Below the pieces are notes generated by a model. That model saw only the letters and a list, made by a program, of their open reading frames with translations. It was not told the origin of the DNA and searched no databases. Below are positions 12,501 to 22,519 of a stretch of 64,000 bases of DNA, piece by piece. The position numbers and the translations under genes were made by a program. This DNA is from Anastrepha obliqua (lineage: Eukaryota; Arthropoda; Insecta; Diptera; Tephritidae): assembly GCF_027943255.1 (NCBI RefSeq), contig NC_072893.1, positions 34,618,001 to 34,682,000 of the forward strand, written 5' to 3'. Position 1 is the stretch's first letter. Each line of letters starts with the position of its first letter.

Positions 12501-15500
12501 TTAGTAAATTAAAAAACGATAAGTTTTTATATAGGATTTAAAATAAAACTCGACTACCTAAGGGGAAAAAGAGAGAAAGAAATTATTTACAAGTTATTAA
12601 AGAAAAACTTATCCTGGGGGACCTAGAGTCCCCCACTCCGTACTCTAAGGGTTAAAGTTTGAGGTACAGGAGCGCGCGGATCGCTCTCTACCTAGTTAAT
12701 GGGCTGTACAAGCTAGAATATTGGTAATTTCCGCATGAAATTTCACAGCATATTATTAAGATACTATACTATCGAAAAAAAACAAAAAATCGATTTTTTT
12801 TAATTTCTAGACCACCGAGTCCCCTTAAACTAAAAGCCTCTGTCTTTCTTTCCAATTTATTTTTTCCATGCAATTGAATCGTTTCATTTATAACATAGTT
12901 TTGCTGATAAAGAAACATTTTAGCATTTCGCGTTTAAGGAATAAAAATCATAATTAAAATTGAATTGAATTAAATTGAATGAAAATAACAAAACTTAACC
13001 ACTCCCTGACCATCTGTTAACCCTTTTGCATCATTCGACGGAATAATCCGCGAACAAAAACTCTCTCTCATCACTAAGAGCGGAATAGTCCGCGAGAACC
13101 AATACTCTCCTATCACCATGAACGGAACAATCGGCAATAAATTATTATTTTTTTTTTGTTAAAAGTTTAAGAAATTTAATAAATTTAGTAATCCTGTATC
13201 GCTCCTTTTCATAAGAGCAAACAGTAAAAGTCTTGCCGACGCAAGGTATACAAATTTTGAAGCTATATATTATAGATTTTCCGGTAAATATCTTCTGTGA
13301 ACTTTATGTATCTAAGAAGCTTAAAAAAAAGTTCTTTCTGTTTCTCCTGCGGTGAAGCCAGGTGTGGCTTACAGCGTTCAAAAAAAAAAAGTTAAAAGAG
13401 AGAAAATTCGTCTTAAATAGAGAAAAGGTATTCAATATAATACAAGTGGTCCAAATCGGACCAGCTTTAGAGCAATTGTCCCTTTGCTAAGGAATTGAAA
13501 ATTGATTCGAAAACTATTTGGCATCCATCGTTGAAATAAGGCGAAAAAATTTCGAGAAGTTTTTACTTCATATAAGATTATAGTTAATTAGTTTTTCACA
13601 ATGCAGATGTACTACAAATTGAGCACTGCAGCATATCGCAAGATGGTGCGTGTCTGTTGACCGGCCTCTACCATTTCAAATTACAACTTTGTTCTTTGTT
13701 CAAAAGTAACAGTTGCACTAAGTTGCTTAAAGAAAACCCAAGTATTTTCATTTCATAGAACAGAAATACACGTTCTAATTCAAAATCAAGATCAAATTCA
13801 ATGTTTACAAGTATGTATAACAAGCAGAGCTCTCATTTAAACAAATCTCGAATTTTCCAACAATTTTGAATTACTAAAATCAGGTAATGAATAAAATCAT
13901 GAAACTTTGTTCTGAAAAAGTATTCAACCCGATTTCAGACATACAAATTAATAAATATGAAGGTTATACCTATATAATACCAAGCCAAAACAAAAAATAT
14001 AATACTGTTTCATGTTCTTGAATTGTTCGTGATTTTAATTTTTGGGTGAAAAAATGTTTTTTTTTATATATAAAAATAACTTTTTAACTTAAAAAAGGTT
14101 CCACACCTTCCTTTGTAAACCAATCGATATGCTATTTTTTGCGAAAAACTTTTATTGAATTGTTGCAATAAATGCTGCTTGATTGTTTGGGCGGTTTTTG
14201 CATTTTTTCGCTCGTTTGTTCTCGCTGTCGCTCCTGAACCAAACTAACTTTGCTGTTGTTGCTGTTGTTTGCTTTGCAAAATACTTATCTCGCAAAAATG
14301 TATTACACGAGTGCACTTAACTTGTTGGAATTCTTGTACGTTTTTTCTGCGCTAACTTCTTTTTTGTTTTTGAAAAATGTCGCTAACCGCATGTGCACTT
14401 CGCCTCTATTGACTCCCTTACAGTTTAAAATTTCAATTCTTTTTTTGTGCTAATTCTTGGTTGTAAGACTAAATATGCACTTGTTTATACATACAAACAT
14501 ACATATGTATATGTGCTACCTAGTAATAACTCGTATTTTTCAACTTATTATTTTCCAGTGTTCAGCTATGGATAATATTGAGAATGCTTCGATATGCTCT
14601 TGGGAGGCAGTTGAAGATCGCAGTGCTCCCTCTTCTAGCGCTAGTTCCTCCATACAACAACCAAGCACCACAAGTGTCCTCTGGGTCCCCGATCATGCTG
14701 TGAAACGCTGCACCAGCTGTCAAGTCGAATTCTGGATAGGCCGACGAAGACATCATTGCCGGTGCGAAAGTCAAAACACTTGAGAAAAAATATTATACAT
14801 TTTTAATTTAATTTTCTCATTCTTATTTCGAATTTAAAAATAATAATTTCTTACTGTTTGCATTATTCATCTGTTAATAACAAAATATTTTTGGTTTATT
14901 GACTATGAATTAAGAGGTTACATACGTCCAGCAGCGTCAAAAATGCGCTAAAAGAAAGGATAATAATAGAAATTAATAAAAAAAATTGTATGCATTGTTT
15001 CTTAGTACTTAAACTTTATAAAAAAATGTATTTTAATTTTTCTTTACAAAAATTAGTATATATATATGTGACCCAAAGTACAATGAAAAAACAGTTGCTC
15101 AACGGTCTGCATCATATCTCCTTGAAATGTTGATGGAACTGTAAAAAGTAAAAAAATCTTGTAAAATAAAGTTGTAGATAGACTGTTGTGTCGAATTTTT
15201 GAATTTCAAAAAATTTGGCAATTTACGGCATTTAAAAAAAAAGTATGCGTTTTACGTCACAAATGTCACACTTTAATTATGTTAATAAAATTTTTTAATA
15301 CAAATATCAAAAATCAAATCTATAGAGAAGACACTTTCGAATTAAAAAAATAAAATAAAAAAATATTAAAAACTGTATGAGTTATCATGCAGACCGTGCC
15401 GCAAAAAGTAGTTTCGAGAAAAACGAGTTTAAAGTTTGAGGTACAGGAGCGCGTGCACCGGTCTCCACCTAGTTAATGGGCTGTAGAAGCTAATATATAA

Positions 15501-18500
15501 TATTGGAAATTTCCACATGAAAATTTCACAGTATATTCTTCAGATACCATACTTTTGAAATATCGAAAAAAACGATATTTTGAAAATTCTGGACGCATGT
15601 AACCTCTTAATTGTTTACTTTCACTTCCCTTTTTGGAATATACATATGTATAGGGTTTTTCAGTAAGAGCGCTTCAACTTTTGAACTTTTTTGAATAAAA
15701 CACAAACGGTTTGACTTTTTTAACTAATTTTTTTTATTATCGAGTTTGAACATATACATTTAAGTATGAAATTCGATTTCTTTTGCATGACCACCGCGTG
15801 TACGTTTTACGAAGTCCAATCGTTGAACCCAATTTTCGACCACTCTTTTGCATAAATCGGCCGAAATTCCAGCAATTTCGCGTTCAATATTGGCTCTGAG
15901 CTCACAAATTGTCGCCGGCTTGTTACTGTAGACCAATGACTTCACATAACCCCAAAACGGGACGGCTTGTTAAGTGGACCGTAAAATGGCCGTAATGCTC
16001 TTAAAGTAGCAGCAACAGAACGATTATTTTCATAAAAAATTTGCACTATTTGCAATCATTGCTCAAGTGTGTAGCGTTCCATGATGAAATGTATACTAAT
16101 GAAGTTTACAAATGACAAGCGAAAAATAAAAAATATTGCGTCGTTCGCCCTCCCTATCGGAAAAAAGTTGAAGCGCACCTATTGGACAACCTTGTATATA
16201 CTTATATTTAATTATTTCTATCTGCCTTGGAAGAAATGTATGTTGAATGCTTAAAAAGTTTGTGCGTTGGCCGCTAAAATTGTCGGTACTTGTGAGGTAC
16301 TTTTGTATTCAAAATTAAGCTAAAGATGCTGGTCGCATACAGGCTGGCTTTGTTTGCTGTATTCGCTTTGTCTGGCTTTGAAAACTGATATGGCTAGGAA
16401 TACTGTCATCAGATGATTTGTAAAAAGATACATAATACATTTTTGAATCACAATGACAGCTAGAAGCTGTGAAAACATATTGCAAATTTTTCTTTTAATA
16501 GTAAAAATGTACAAAATAAGAAGCCAATCACACCAACGATGAAAGTTCTGGGTGCGCGAATTATATTTATATCGACAAAAACATGGGCACTTTCAGCTTT
16601 GCGCAAGCTTGTTAGAGGCAAGGAAGAATTTAGGAATGAAATATACATATATGTATGCTATTCAATGGCATTTATGGGGTTAGGGGTAGTCAGAGGCCCG
16701 AAAATACAAAAATAACTTTAGCAAATTGACTTTAACAAAATTTCAAAAAAAAAAAGTTATCGCTGTTTGTGTAGAGTCCGTTTCTCCAGAAGTCCCTTGC
16801 GGTGATCATCACAATTCCTAGGAGATTCAACTAAAATCAATGGGACAAGAGAAATTAGTTTTATTAATAGATAGACTCGTGCCTGATTGAAGCTTTTTTC
16901 CCAAAATTAACAATATGGGGGCGTCAGAAAATATTTTTCAGATTTTCGAGAAAACCCCCAACAATTAGTTGTTTAAAAAAATCGAAATTTAAAAAAAAAA
17001 TTCTTCGAGCAGGCACGAGTTTTTTATGTTTTTCAAAAGCAGTATAAATTTAATTGAAATCTACCAAGCGGTTTTTAAGTTACAGTGATCACCAGTTCAA
17101 AAAACATAGTTTTGAAAAAGACACATTTAAAGTTTTGCTACTTGCTCTCGAACGCTCCGGAGCGCACGCGCGTCCTTTGTTAATTGTTGAATAACTCGAA
17201 AAGTATTTGTCGGATTCACTTCAAATATTTTTAAGATATTACACTTTAAGAAAATGCAAAAAAAAAATACATTTTTTTGAAAATTCTGACTACCCCTAAC
17301 CCTTTATTAAATTTTCTTCAAACATTTTTCTTATTCACATAATGCCTCCTTTGCCGCTGTCCTGCTCTAAGCAGAACTCGATACAAGAGCCTGAGATCGG
17401 TATACTTTTCATCTCTGAAGAATCTTGCTGACAAAAAGTTTTAACTGTTTCTTAAAACTCTCCAAGACATGCATCACGAACATTGTTTTAAACGACTCCA
17501 ACAACACTGGTAACACTACGGACCATTGTAGTCTACATACGTGAGATCTATTCAGATCAACCAGATATACATAACCTAACCTAAATGTAAATAAACAACC
17601 TCTCTAATCTACCTAAAACTCGCAAAGGAAGCTAAACCAATTAAATGAAAAACAGGAGTGTTCAACTCCTAATTTCAAAAGTGCTGCAAATAGAACATTG
17701 AGCTATTTGAGACTTCGCCGTACTTCAAGCAAAGCTAACGTTTGGTCTAATATCATTTATTTTAGTATTGTTAAATTTTATTTTGACAGTTACCGAAGCA
17801 AAGCCAGCCTGCATTGGGCCTGCTCCACCTTAATGGAACATGCATTAATCTCTTAAATAGCCAATACGAAAACATTATTAAATCCAGGTTCATTTTGACT
17901 ATGAATATGCCAACAACGCTTCCATACATTTCATGGATTTTTAAAATTTTTATTGCTTTTTTTAAATACTTGTATATGTATGTATTTATTTATCTTTTAT
18001 TTCTCTGTACCAAATTAATATTCCTTTTCCTCTATTTAGTTCGTGTGGGCAGATATTTTGTGCCGACTGTTCAGAGTTTTGGGCACCACTACCTGATGCA
18101 AAACTTTTCAATCCCGTGAGATTGTGTGGACCTTGTTACCATGCCGTAACTACGAGAATACAGGTAAATATTGCAAATACTAAAACGAATCAACGAATAA
18201 AGATATATACTTCAGTGGCCACGCTTTTGAAGTGTATCTCAATCATAGTAACTCACATTTTAATACGAATTTTTCTTGACTTAGGCGTGATTGTATAACT
18301 GATAAATTGGAAAATGCATTTACTGTAGGTATCAACTTGAAAAATTACTACTTCCACTTAGACGGAATATTTAAGAAAAAAACTGGGAATGCAATTTTAT
18401 AGCCCATTAATATAACAAAGTACAATGTGGCGCGTCGTACGTCAATCATATTTGACACATGTGAATTAGATAGCTGCAGTATATAAGCAAGCAAAGAAGC

Positions 18501-19933
18501 GCGTTAAGGTCAGAATAAAGATTTTTTTCATGTTCACGGGCATTCTCACAGGTCATTGCAGACTGCACAGCCATTTGTAACATGGTCGGGATATGGTCCA
18601 CTGATACTTGTCGTTTCTGCGACCAATCACAGAACACTCCAACCCGCCTTCTTTAATGCAGTGCTATAGCGCGGAACAAGTTGAGACATTTGGGCCACTC
18701 GCAGCTAGAAGAAAGGCACGTACGCCTAGCCCAACTCAGCTCTATCTTACGTTTAATAAGGGAACGGAGTCTGGATGTAGTTCTGTGATGAATAGAGTGC
18801 GCAAAAGACCAGGAGGTCGGAGTGCAAATCTCAAATAAATTTAAATCGAATCTACACTTTGTTATACTGATTTTATTGGGCTATAAAACTGCATACCCAG
18901 AATTTTTCTGGGTAAAACTTTGTTCTGAATAAAAAGTTGAAAATTTTAATGACAATTTTTTTTTTAATTTATTAAATTTTTGTGAATTCTGTGCAAAGTT
19001 GGTGCTTTGAGTTATATGGTTTTTGTTGTAGAACGCACTATACTTTTTTATAAGAAAACAAGTCAAAACTTGGTAACTCGTCGCGCTTATATTATTTTGA
19101 ACACAGCTGTACATATGCCATGTATTAAAATAATAATTAAATATTTTCATACCCTGGTTGGACTTATAGCTAGTTTTCAGACCAAAGCACGAAAAAATAT
19201 ATGTCTTGTATAACAGTTTTGTTATCTGACAAAAAAAAATTAACTAACAAATTCAGTTTTATTTTATATGCAAAAACTAAACCCAAAATTTCTTCTATAA
19301 ATAAAAATGTATTAATTTATTATTGCGAAATAGAAAAAATAGTATTTTAGTTTTAATTTAATCTCAAGTTAAGCCCATCATAGCATTTCAAAAACCCTTT
19401 TCAGGGTTCGAAATAAACTTAAAATAATAATAAACTTAAGCCTATTTCAATGTTGCGTTTTCTTTGCTTTTCTCTCTTATTAAAATATTTTTCTTTTATT
19501 TATTTTGTACTTTCAGCAACAGAGCCGTTCGGTTATTACAACCAATATGCCAAATTATACAACCACAACCACCAGCACCTCTGCAAATACTACATCGGCA
19601 ACTAATGTCTACGCGCCTAGCGGTGGAGCCTCAAAGAACTTGCCCAATATTGTGGTGCCTACAGTTACCAGCACAGCGCCTGCAATCCCAGTTGCAGTCG
19701 CAACTACAACTACACCTGCATCAAGTACGTTGATTATGACAGCGCCTCCAATACCTATAACAGCGGCTGCTATGCTACAACAGCAGCAGCAACAAAGACA
19801 AAATGCAGCAGTAGCCGCTAGCGCTACTGTAGCCGCTGCAGCCGCAGCTACAAGCACACAAATCGAAAGTAACAGCATGTCGCACATGTTGATGGCGGCG
19901 AACAAAAATATTGCAGCAAGTGTTGCAAATTAA
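549..19933 (+). CDS. CG3632 (orthologue): FYVE-domain myotubularin phosphoinositide 3-phosphatase (MTMR3/4 class)
   Basis: Proposed coding exons: 549-666, 736-1595, 1673-1863, 1933-2128, 2243-2428, 2499-2663, 2732-2858, 2928-3033, 3115-3198, 4202-4743, 4817-5076, 5153-5751, 5827-5983, 6143-6250, 11215-11595, 14559-14761, 18040-18163, 19517-19933. All junctions keep phase and total 1607 codons. The family removes the 3-phosphate from PI3P and PI(3,5)P2 on endosomes. Visible order: PH-GRAM domain (about residues 25-125); phosphatase domain with the CSDGWDRT signature (Cys429, Arg435 of the CX5R loop); a long Ser/Thr/Asn-rich linker; a short helical segment at 5827-6250; a Cys/His-rich exon; the FYVE finger (about 1400-1470); and a low-complexity Gln/Ala tail. 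MTMR3 and MTMR4 share this order, while other myotubularins lack FYVE. The start is the first ATG after the acceptor at 544. The symbol names the fly gene I believe is orthologous; this was not checked by alignment. Confidence 0.9.
736..2858 (+). other. PH-GRAM and phosphatase core exons of the myotubularin gene
   Basis: Seven exons separated by introns of 68-114 bp. The GRAM part reads [19 protein letters not shown], then QTRDLFQL. The phosphatase part carries [68 protein letters not shown] and [20 protein letters not shown]. The catalytic Cys and Arg are both present, so this is an active-type member rather than one of the dead myotubularins. The first donor (GTTAGT) is non-consensus. Confidence 0.9.
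3115..3198 (+). other. in-frame 84-nt exon of the myotubularin gene, possibly a cassette
   Basis: An AG acceptor at 3113-3114 and a GTGAAC donor at 3199 bound 28 codons' worth of Ser/Gly-rich sequence. Exon 2928-3033 ends with two codon bases and exon 4202 starts with one, so including or skipping this exon keeps the frame. If it ran on unspliced it would hit TGA at once. The donor is weak, so skipping is plausible. Confidence 0.5.
3217..4142 (+). mobile_element. hairpin SINE-like repeat split by a non-LTR 3' fragment, inside a myotubularin intron
   Basis: The outer element is a copy of the 125-bp (AAC)n-tailed repeat, flanked by ACATATTTCTTATG (3203-3216) and ACATATTTCATATG (4143-4156). It is interrupted at TATGCGTCTACAA (3319-3331) and TATGCTTCTACAA (4122-4134), which look like a second target duplication. 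The inner insert (3332-4121) starts with GTTAGGTTAG and is the antisense 3' end of a non-LTR element of the same kind as 59.7-60.2 kb. Removing both leaves an intron of about 60 bp, the size of its neighbours. Confidence 0.8.
4202..6250 (+). other. disordered linker and helical exons of the myotubularin gene
   Basis: Five exons (4202-4743, 4817-5076, 5153-5751, 5827-5983, 6143-6250). The first three encode a low-complexity linker rich in Asn, Ser, Thr and Asp, including an acidic run ([11 protein letters not shown]) and [11 protein letters not shown]. The last two encode a more structured segment ([40 protein letters not shown]) with a heptad pattern that suggests a short coiled coil, then a CPSC pair. 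Human MTMR3/4 have a coiled coil at the matching place. Confidence 0.8.
6690..7427. mobile_element. TTAA-flanked inverted-repeat element 1
   Basis: The ends are inverted: GGGGTTACATGGGTTTCGT at the left, ACGAAACCCATGCAACCC at the right. TTAA sits directly outside both (6686-6689 and 7428-7431). No transposase is seen; the inside is AT-rich with long A and T runs. TTAA duplication is typical of piggyBac-type elements, but the termini begin GGG rather than CCC. Confidence 0.75.
7448..7530 (-). mobile_element. 3' tail of a CCTAA-tailed non-LTR element
   Basis: TTAGGCTAGGTTAGG followed by a 3' end that resembles those at 3332 and 59670 (TGGTCCATAGCGATACCAGAT). A short 5'-truncated piece. Confidence 0.6.
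7640..7815 (-). mobile_element. body fragment of the tRNA-derived SINE
   Basis: Diverged match to the body of the SINE at 51.84-52.16 kb: a WGGCCGAG-type segment, a GAAATGGAGGTGGCGGGACCTGTAG segment (split copy), GGCAGATGGTC, and TTTTTTTCATGGCGAGAGC. The tRNA-like head is missing. Confidence 0.5.
7824..8222 (-). CDS. unassigned 132-aa open frame in the intron, probably repeat-derived
   Basis: An uninterrupted frame starting [20 protein letters not shown]. The opening resembles the MERY(S/T)-EQ start of some mariner-like transposases, as in the element at 57.9 kb. The rest shows no motif I recognise. It is antisense to the host gene and lies among repeats. Confidence 0.25.
   Translation of the reverse strand: MASYSIEQHMQMIKLCYKRFEGMVGSSGKRCLIPYIMVCMDFSNKKINFINATQGLFYPLSTGLYWKTPSKQNLCSMDNEKTYITFFKSWDPEVGHMRFFTINGFVRDYHSLGPKPTVGMNQQMIEKDFLLF
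8690..9880 (-). pseudogene. broken mariner transposase with a SINE-like insertion
   Basis: On the minus strand the pieces run from [18 protein letters not shown] near 9720 through several frame changes to [20 protein letters not shown]. After the 127-bp insertion comes [29 protein letters not shown] near 8950 (in two runs), a stretch shared by mariner transposases. The D,D34D residues cannot be read in one frame. Ends are not clear; limits are approximate. Confidence 0.65.
9034..9160 (-). mobile_element. hairpin SINE-like repeat, complete copy
   Basis: A (GTT)4 tail at the left, then the 125-bp body to GTCGTGTAAAC. It is flanked by perfect 12-bp duplications GGTGGTGGCTCG (9022-9033 and 9161-9172), which interrupt the mariner reading frame. 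Confidence 0.85.
9888..10325 (-). pseudogene. second mariner, N-terminal transposase fragment
   Basis: The minus strand reads [20 protein letters not shown], then [20 protein letters not shown] and [12 protein letters not shown]: the N-terminal helix-turn-helix region of a mariner transposase, with the linker between the two halves deleted. It lies next to the previous mariner on the same strand. Confidence 0.6.
10185..10278. repeat. 47-bp tandem duplication
   Basis: CACCCTGTAACTCACTACTG and the bases after it occur at 10185 and again at 10232 with almost no change, suggesting a recent duplication. Confidence 0.8.
10513..11133. mobile_element. Tc1/mariner-type MITE
   Basis: Ends match as inverted repeats of about 40 bp: CAGTCAGCGTCAAAAGAAAG then TGTACACCACATATTGA at the left, and the same reversed at the right ending TTGACTG. 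TA lies outside each end (10511-10512, 11134-11135). No transposase frame remains; 621 bp. Confidence 0.8.
11215..11595 (+). other. Cys/His-rich coding exon of the myotubularin gene
   Basis: An open frame of 127 codons between AATCAAG (acceptor) and GTTAGT (donor, the same non-consensus type as the first intron). It begins and ends in phase 0, as do the exons on both sides, so it fits 6250 to 14559 with or without it. It encodes [43 protein letters not shown] and [11 protein letters not shown]. No stop and coding-like composition amid AT-rich repeats argue that it is real, but inclusion needs transcript evidence. Confidence 0.6.
11763..12824. mobile_element. TTAA-flanked inverted-repeat element 2
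   Basis: Ends GGGGTCCCGGTGGTCTAGA and TCTAGACCACCGAGTCCCC, with TTAA at 11759-11762 and 12825-12828. The inside shares GTTTGAGGTACAGGAGCGCG and TAGTTAATGGGCTGTA with element 3 at 14.9 kb, so the two are relatives. It carries a nested 259-bp element. Confidence 0.8.
12393..12651. mobile_element. piggyBac-like MITE nested in TTAA element 2
   Basis: Ends CCCTTAGAATAC and GTACTCTAAGGG, inner arms GGACGGAGTGGGG and CCCCCACTCCGT, and TTAA on both sides (12389-12392, 12652-12655). The sister element at 15.4 kb has the uninterrupted site GAGTTTAAAGTTTGAGG, which is the expected empty site with one TTAA. Confidence 0.85.
13018..13145. repeat. tandem units of about 43 bp with GGAATA-TCCGCGA cores
   Basis: The stretch opens TTAACCCTTTTGC, like a piggyBac-type end. 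Three imperfect units follow, each with CGGAATAATCCGCGA, CGGAATAGTCCGCGA or CGGAACAATCGGC and a CTCTC/ATCAC spacer. The matching right end is not seen. Confidence 0.5.
14559..14761 (+). other. exon with the first half of the FYVE zinc finger
   Basis: Starts in phase 0 after TTTTCCAG. The FYVE signature begins with [10 protein letters not shown] (the WxxD motif), then [16 protein letters not shown], which contains the R(R/K)HHCR PI3P-binding motif. It ends two bases into an Arg codon at a GTGCGA donor. Confidence 0.9.
14914..15606. mobile_element. TTAA-flanked inverted-repeat element 3
   Basis: Ends GAGGTTACATACGTCCAG and CTGGACGCATGTAACCTC, with TTAA at 14910-14913 and 15607-15610. The inside is a relative of element 2 and lacks the nested piggyBac-like insert. 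Confidence 0.8.
15655..16196 (-). mobile_element. internally deleted DD41D (rosa-type) mariner
   Basis: The termini carry CGCTTCAAC in inverted form (left AAGAGCGCTTCAAC, right GTTGAAGCGCACC). On the minus strand the first coding piece matches the start of the element at 57.9 kb ([16 protein letters not shown]). It is joined directly to the C-terminal piece [20 protein letters not shown]. The catalytic core is gone: a non-autonomous derivative. Confidence 0.8.
16676..17302. mobile_element. TTAT-flanked inverted-repeat element 4
   Basis: Ends GGGGTTAGGGGTAGTCAGA and TCTGACTACCCCTAACCC, with TTAT outside each. The inside (GTTTTTAAGTTACAGTGATC, GACACATTTAAAGTTTTGC) resembles the other TTAA elements, so TTAT is probably a variant target. 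Confidence 0.7.
17335..17583 (+). mobile_element. 3' end of a CCTAA-tailed non-LTR element
   Basis: Ends with CATAACCTAACCT after a GAGATCTATTCAGATCAACC segment that corresponds to 3' ends of the other copies (GTAGATCTATTTGGTC at 59.7 kb, reversed). 5'-truncated. Confidence 0.45.
18040..18163 (+). other. exon with the second half of the FYVE zinc finger
   Basis: Completes the Arg codon and reads [18 protein letters not shown], then VRLCGPCY: the remaining zinc-binding Cys pairs of a FYVE finger. It ends in phase 0 at CAG|GTAAAT. Confidence 0.9.
18390..18893. mobile_element. inverted-repeat element with TGCARTTTTATAGCCC ends
   Basis: Left end TGCAATTTTATAGCCC, right end GGGCTATAAAACTGCA, with ATAACAAAG in inverted form further in. 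Contains broken coding-like pieces ([27 protein letters not shown]). Superfamily not recognised. Confidence 0.55.
19517..19933 (+). other. last coding exon of the myotubularin gene
   Basis: Phase 0 from the acceptor TTTCAG to TAA. Encodes a low-complexity tail: Thr/Ser/Ala runs, QQQQQQR, an Ala-rich stretch, and [17 protein letters not shown] at the end. CAG and GCN repeats explain the long open frames seen on the opposite strand here. Confidence 0.8.
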
Positions 19934-20680
19934 TATTTGCCTTGCAGTCGCATTGCATGATGAGCAAGTAAAAATCATTTTGTTTCATTTCGTAGCAGAA
20001 ATTAAATTTTAATGAACATTCTTATAAGAGACCTCTAACATGCTGTTAATTGCGAGTGTAGCAGCTTAACAGCGAATGCTGTTACACATTAGTAACATTT
20101 GGAAAACGAACGCGAGAGAGACTGTGCTGCCAGACTGTCGGCAACGTTGTTGCCATCGTGCCTAGACAAGTGTGGATTTTATTGCTTAACGCGTGCTTGT
20201 ATTTTAAATTCTCAACTTTTTTTCTTTCTTATCTTACACTTTAGTTATTTGCATTTTCTTTGCTAACTGTGAAGAAAATAGAAATGCGTAACAACTATCA
20301 AGCAGTTGTATGTATTTCCATTTTGGTAATTTTGAAAACGAAATTTAACATAAAAAAAATCAGTTTACGTAACTGTATTGTGTTAAATAATTATTGAAGT
20401 AAAAATAATGTTAACGCAATAAGTTTTTCTGAAAAAAGTCTAGGTAGTAAATTACAAATCCTTCTGTATGTGTATGTTTATACATACATTTCTGCAGAAA
20501 TGTTAATTTGGAGAGCAAAATTAGTAAAAATTAGACACTTTGCTTTATATTGTATATGTATGCATAACTTTATAAATTTACAAATGTAAATTGTTCGTAA
20601 AATGTTTAAGACAAAATTGATTTATGCTGTTCAAAACGAAATTAAAAGCGAATTTGTTAAAAAAAAATAGCAAATAAAAT
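19934..20680 (+). other. probable 3' UTR of the myotubularin gene
   Basis: No coding signal. AT-rich sequence with AATAAA at 20673-20678 (CAAATAAAATTG) as the likeliest poly(A) signal. A (GT/TA)n-like stretch lies near 20465. Confidence 0.5.
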
Positions 20681-21574
20681 TGAAAGAACATTAAAAAAGA
20701 CTTCTTCTTGTTTTTTTTTTATAATCATATATTTCGTTTAACTTCAAAACATAATGAAAGATTATTATACTTAAATAAGTATAAGTTCAAAGAATATAAA
20801 TGTCCATGTAAAAGAGACTAATAACGTGTATATCAATATTTCCTCCCAGTATGTATGTTTTATGTTCAATTAAATTTTTCTTACATAGTAATCTATTGGA
20901 AAAATGGCAAAAAAAGTATTTCTAAATTTTTGTTTTGCAATTTTATTTTTCCTTTTAACACAACCAAAGCCTACCACAACAAAATGGCATGGAGCATAAA
21001 AATAAAAATAAAAATGCGTTTAAAAAAAATTAAAAATAAAACAATTCATAAACCAAAAATGAAATACATCACCTTGTCGAAAAAATTGAACGTGTATTTA
21101 TTTAAAACGAAACAAGCAACTAGATGCTGCGCGTTTTCACATACTAATAAATTTAATTATAAAAATGTGTAATTTACAATATTTGACTCTTTGTAAGTGC
21201 ATATTATATTATAATGGTTATGTTTAAACTTTGATCCCTTGATCCCTATATTGAACACAATTGAATGTAACTATGTACGATTAGGAGTTTTAATTATGAA
21301 ATAAATTTATAATTATTGCTTATAACAAAATAAAACTGAATGCAAATGCAATACGAATCGAACTTGATTTTATAGGTTATGTGATTGAGAAGGGTGCAAA
21401 ACAATTGACAAAACTTTTTGGAAACCGTATTAAGATAATAACTTTTGGAAAAGTTTGGTTAAAGATTTATAAAAATAAATGTAGGTGTTTCAATAAGCTT
21501 GTCCTATCTCTTAGCTATAATGAAGCAACGAACTGTTTCGTTGAAGGTTAATTTTGACTGTGAAAAATTTGTCA
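20681..21574. other. AT-rich intergenic DNA
   Basis: A 105-codon frame at 20855-21172 is Lys/Asn/Phe-rich and tracks base composition. I see no gene, RNA or repeat structure. Confidence 0.4.
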
Positions 21575-22026
21575 CCGTAAAACTGGCGGTCGCCCCTCGG
21601 TAGGCAATGGCAAACGTCCGAGTGTATTTCTGCCATGAAAAAGCTCCTCATAAAAAGTGGTCAAAGACCCTCCTTACATATTTGATTTATTTACCCCGAT
21701 TTAAATACTACAAAAATAACAACATACGGCAAATTGCCTGTTCAACGTCGCCTACCGAAATCAACTAGCGTTTGGATTTCATTCCTATGGCAGTCGCTTC
21801 TACGTACCGGAATTACTCTGATTTTTTTTCGATCAAGGGCTGTCGCCCCAACAAACTAGCCCTGTCTAGTAAGCTGAACCTTACCTTCGCCTATCGTCAC
21901 TGGAACAACTCCATGCAGCAAGCCCAATACTCCTTCTTAGGCTCTGTTCAGGTCTTAAGATCCACAGCGAGTGGTACGTACGATTTGTGACCATTGGGTG
22001 CACTCAGCAACTTCTAGTCCGCTTAA
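21575..22026 (+). mobile_element. SINE body fragments
   Basis: GGCGGTCGCCCCTCGGTAGG followed by CAATGGCAAACGTCCGAGTG and CTGCCATGAAAAAGCTCCTC matches the body of the tRNA-derived SINE at 52 kb. Around 21837, GGGCTGTCGCCCCAACAAAC is the reverse of a stretch at 45.08-45.12 kb. Pieces only. Confidence 0.5.
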
Positions 22027-22137
22027 AGTGACAGTTACCGGAACGACCCGGATTTATATCCGGCCAAAGACTGTCACTTCAGCAGCATTCCTCGTATATG
22101 CATGGGGAATGTTTATGCTGCTACAACAACAACAGCG
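22027..22137 (+). mobile_element. hairpin SINE-like repeat, 5'-shortened copy
   Basis: ACCGGAACGACCCGGATTTA through to TGCTGCTACAACAACAACAG. The 5' GACAGTCGGTTC part is missing or diverged. It lies between non-LTR pieces. Confidence 0.75.
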
Positions 22138-22139
22138 GA

Positions 22140-22470
22140 ACCTCTAGGGAGCTCACCTGAGTAACATCACACCGGCCTTTCTGTGCCCCAATCCTCTTCT
22201 ACTTCCCGCTCCAATTCCCTTGTGAGGGTTAACAAGAAGGTATTGGCCCCCACACAGTCTGTTCCGTGCGTCACACCAGAGTACCTCGGAATCTCATATC
22301 AGTCAAGTGCAATTCTTGCGACTACACAAATCAGCTGCAACTCGAGAAAGATCAAAGATATAACTAATTTTTCGAACCAACGTGGAATTTAGATAGCTGC
22401 GGTCCAAGAAACAAATTAAAATACCAGTCTAACGGTTAGACGCGATAGAAGTGAAACCTTCCGTAAAACA
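22140..22470 (+). pseudogene. non-LTR retrotransposon fragment, start of the endonuclease region
   Basis: Translating across frames gives NFSNQRGI and the I-AVQET(K)-like segment (ATAGCTGCGGTCCAAGAAAC), the opening of the apurinic-type endonuclease of Jockey-like elements. Short and frameshifted. Confidence 0.45.
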
Positions 22471-22519
22471 AACTGAGAGAGAATGAGACGAAAGCAGCAT
22501 TAGGAGCGGGATAATTATG

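Noticed and set aside
19609..19978. Long minus-strand frames over the end of the myotubularin gene
   Set aside because: They mirror CAG/GCN repeats of the real plus-strand exon and have only Ala/Val/Cys runs.
20855..21172. 105-codon plus-strand frame
   Set aside because: Lys/Asn/Phe-rich composition of AT-rich DNA, no start context or motif.
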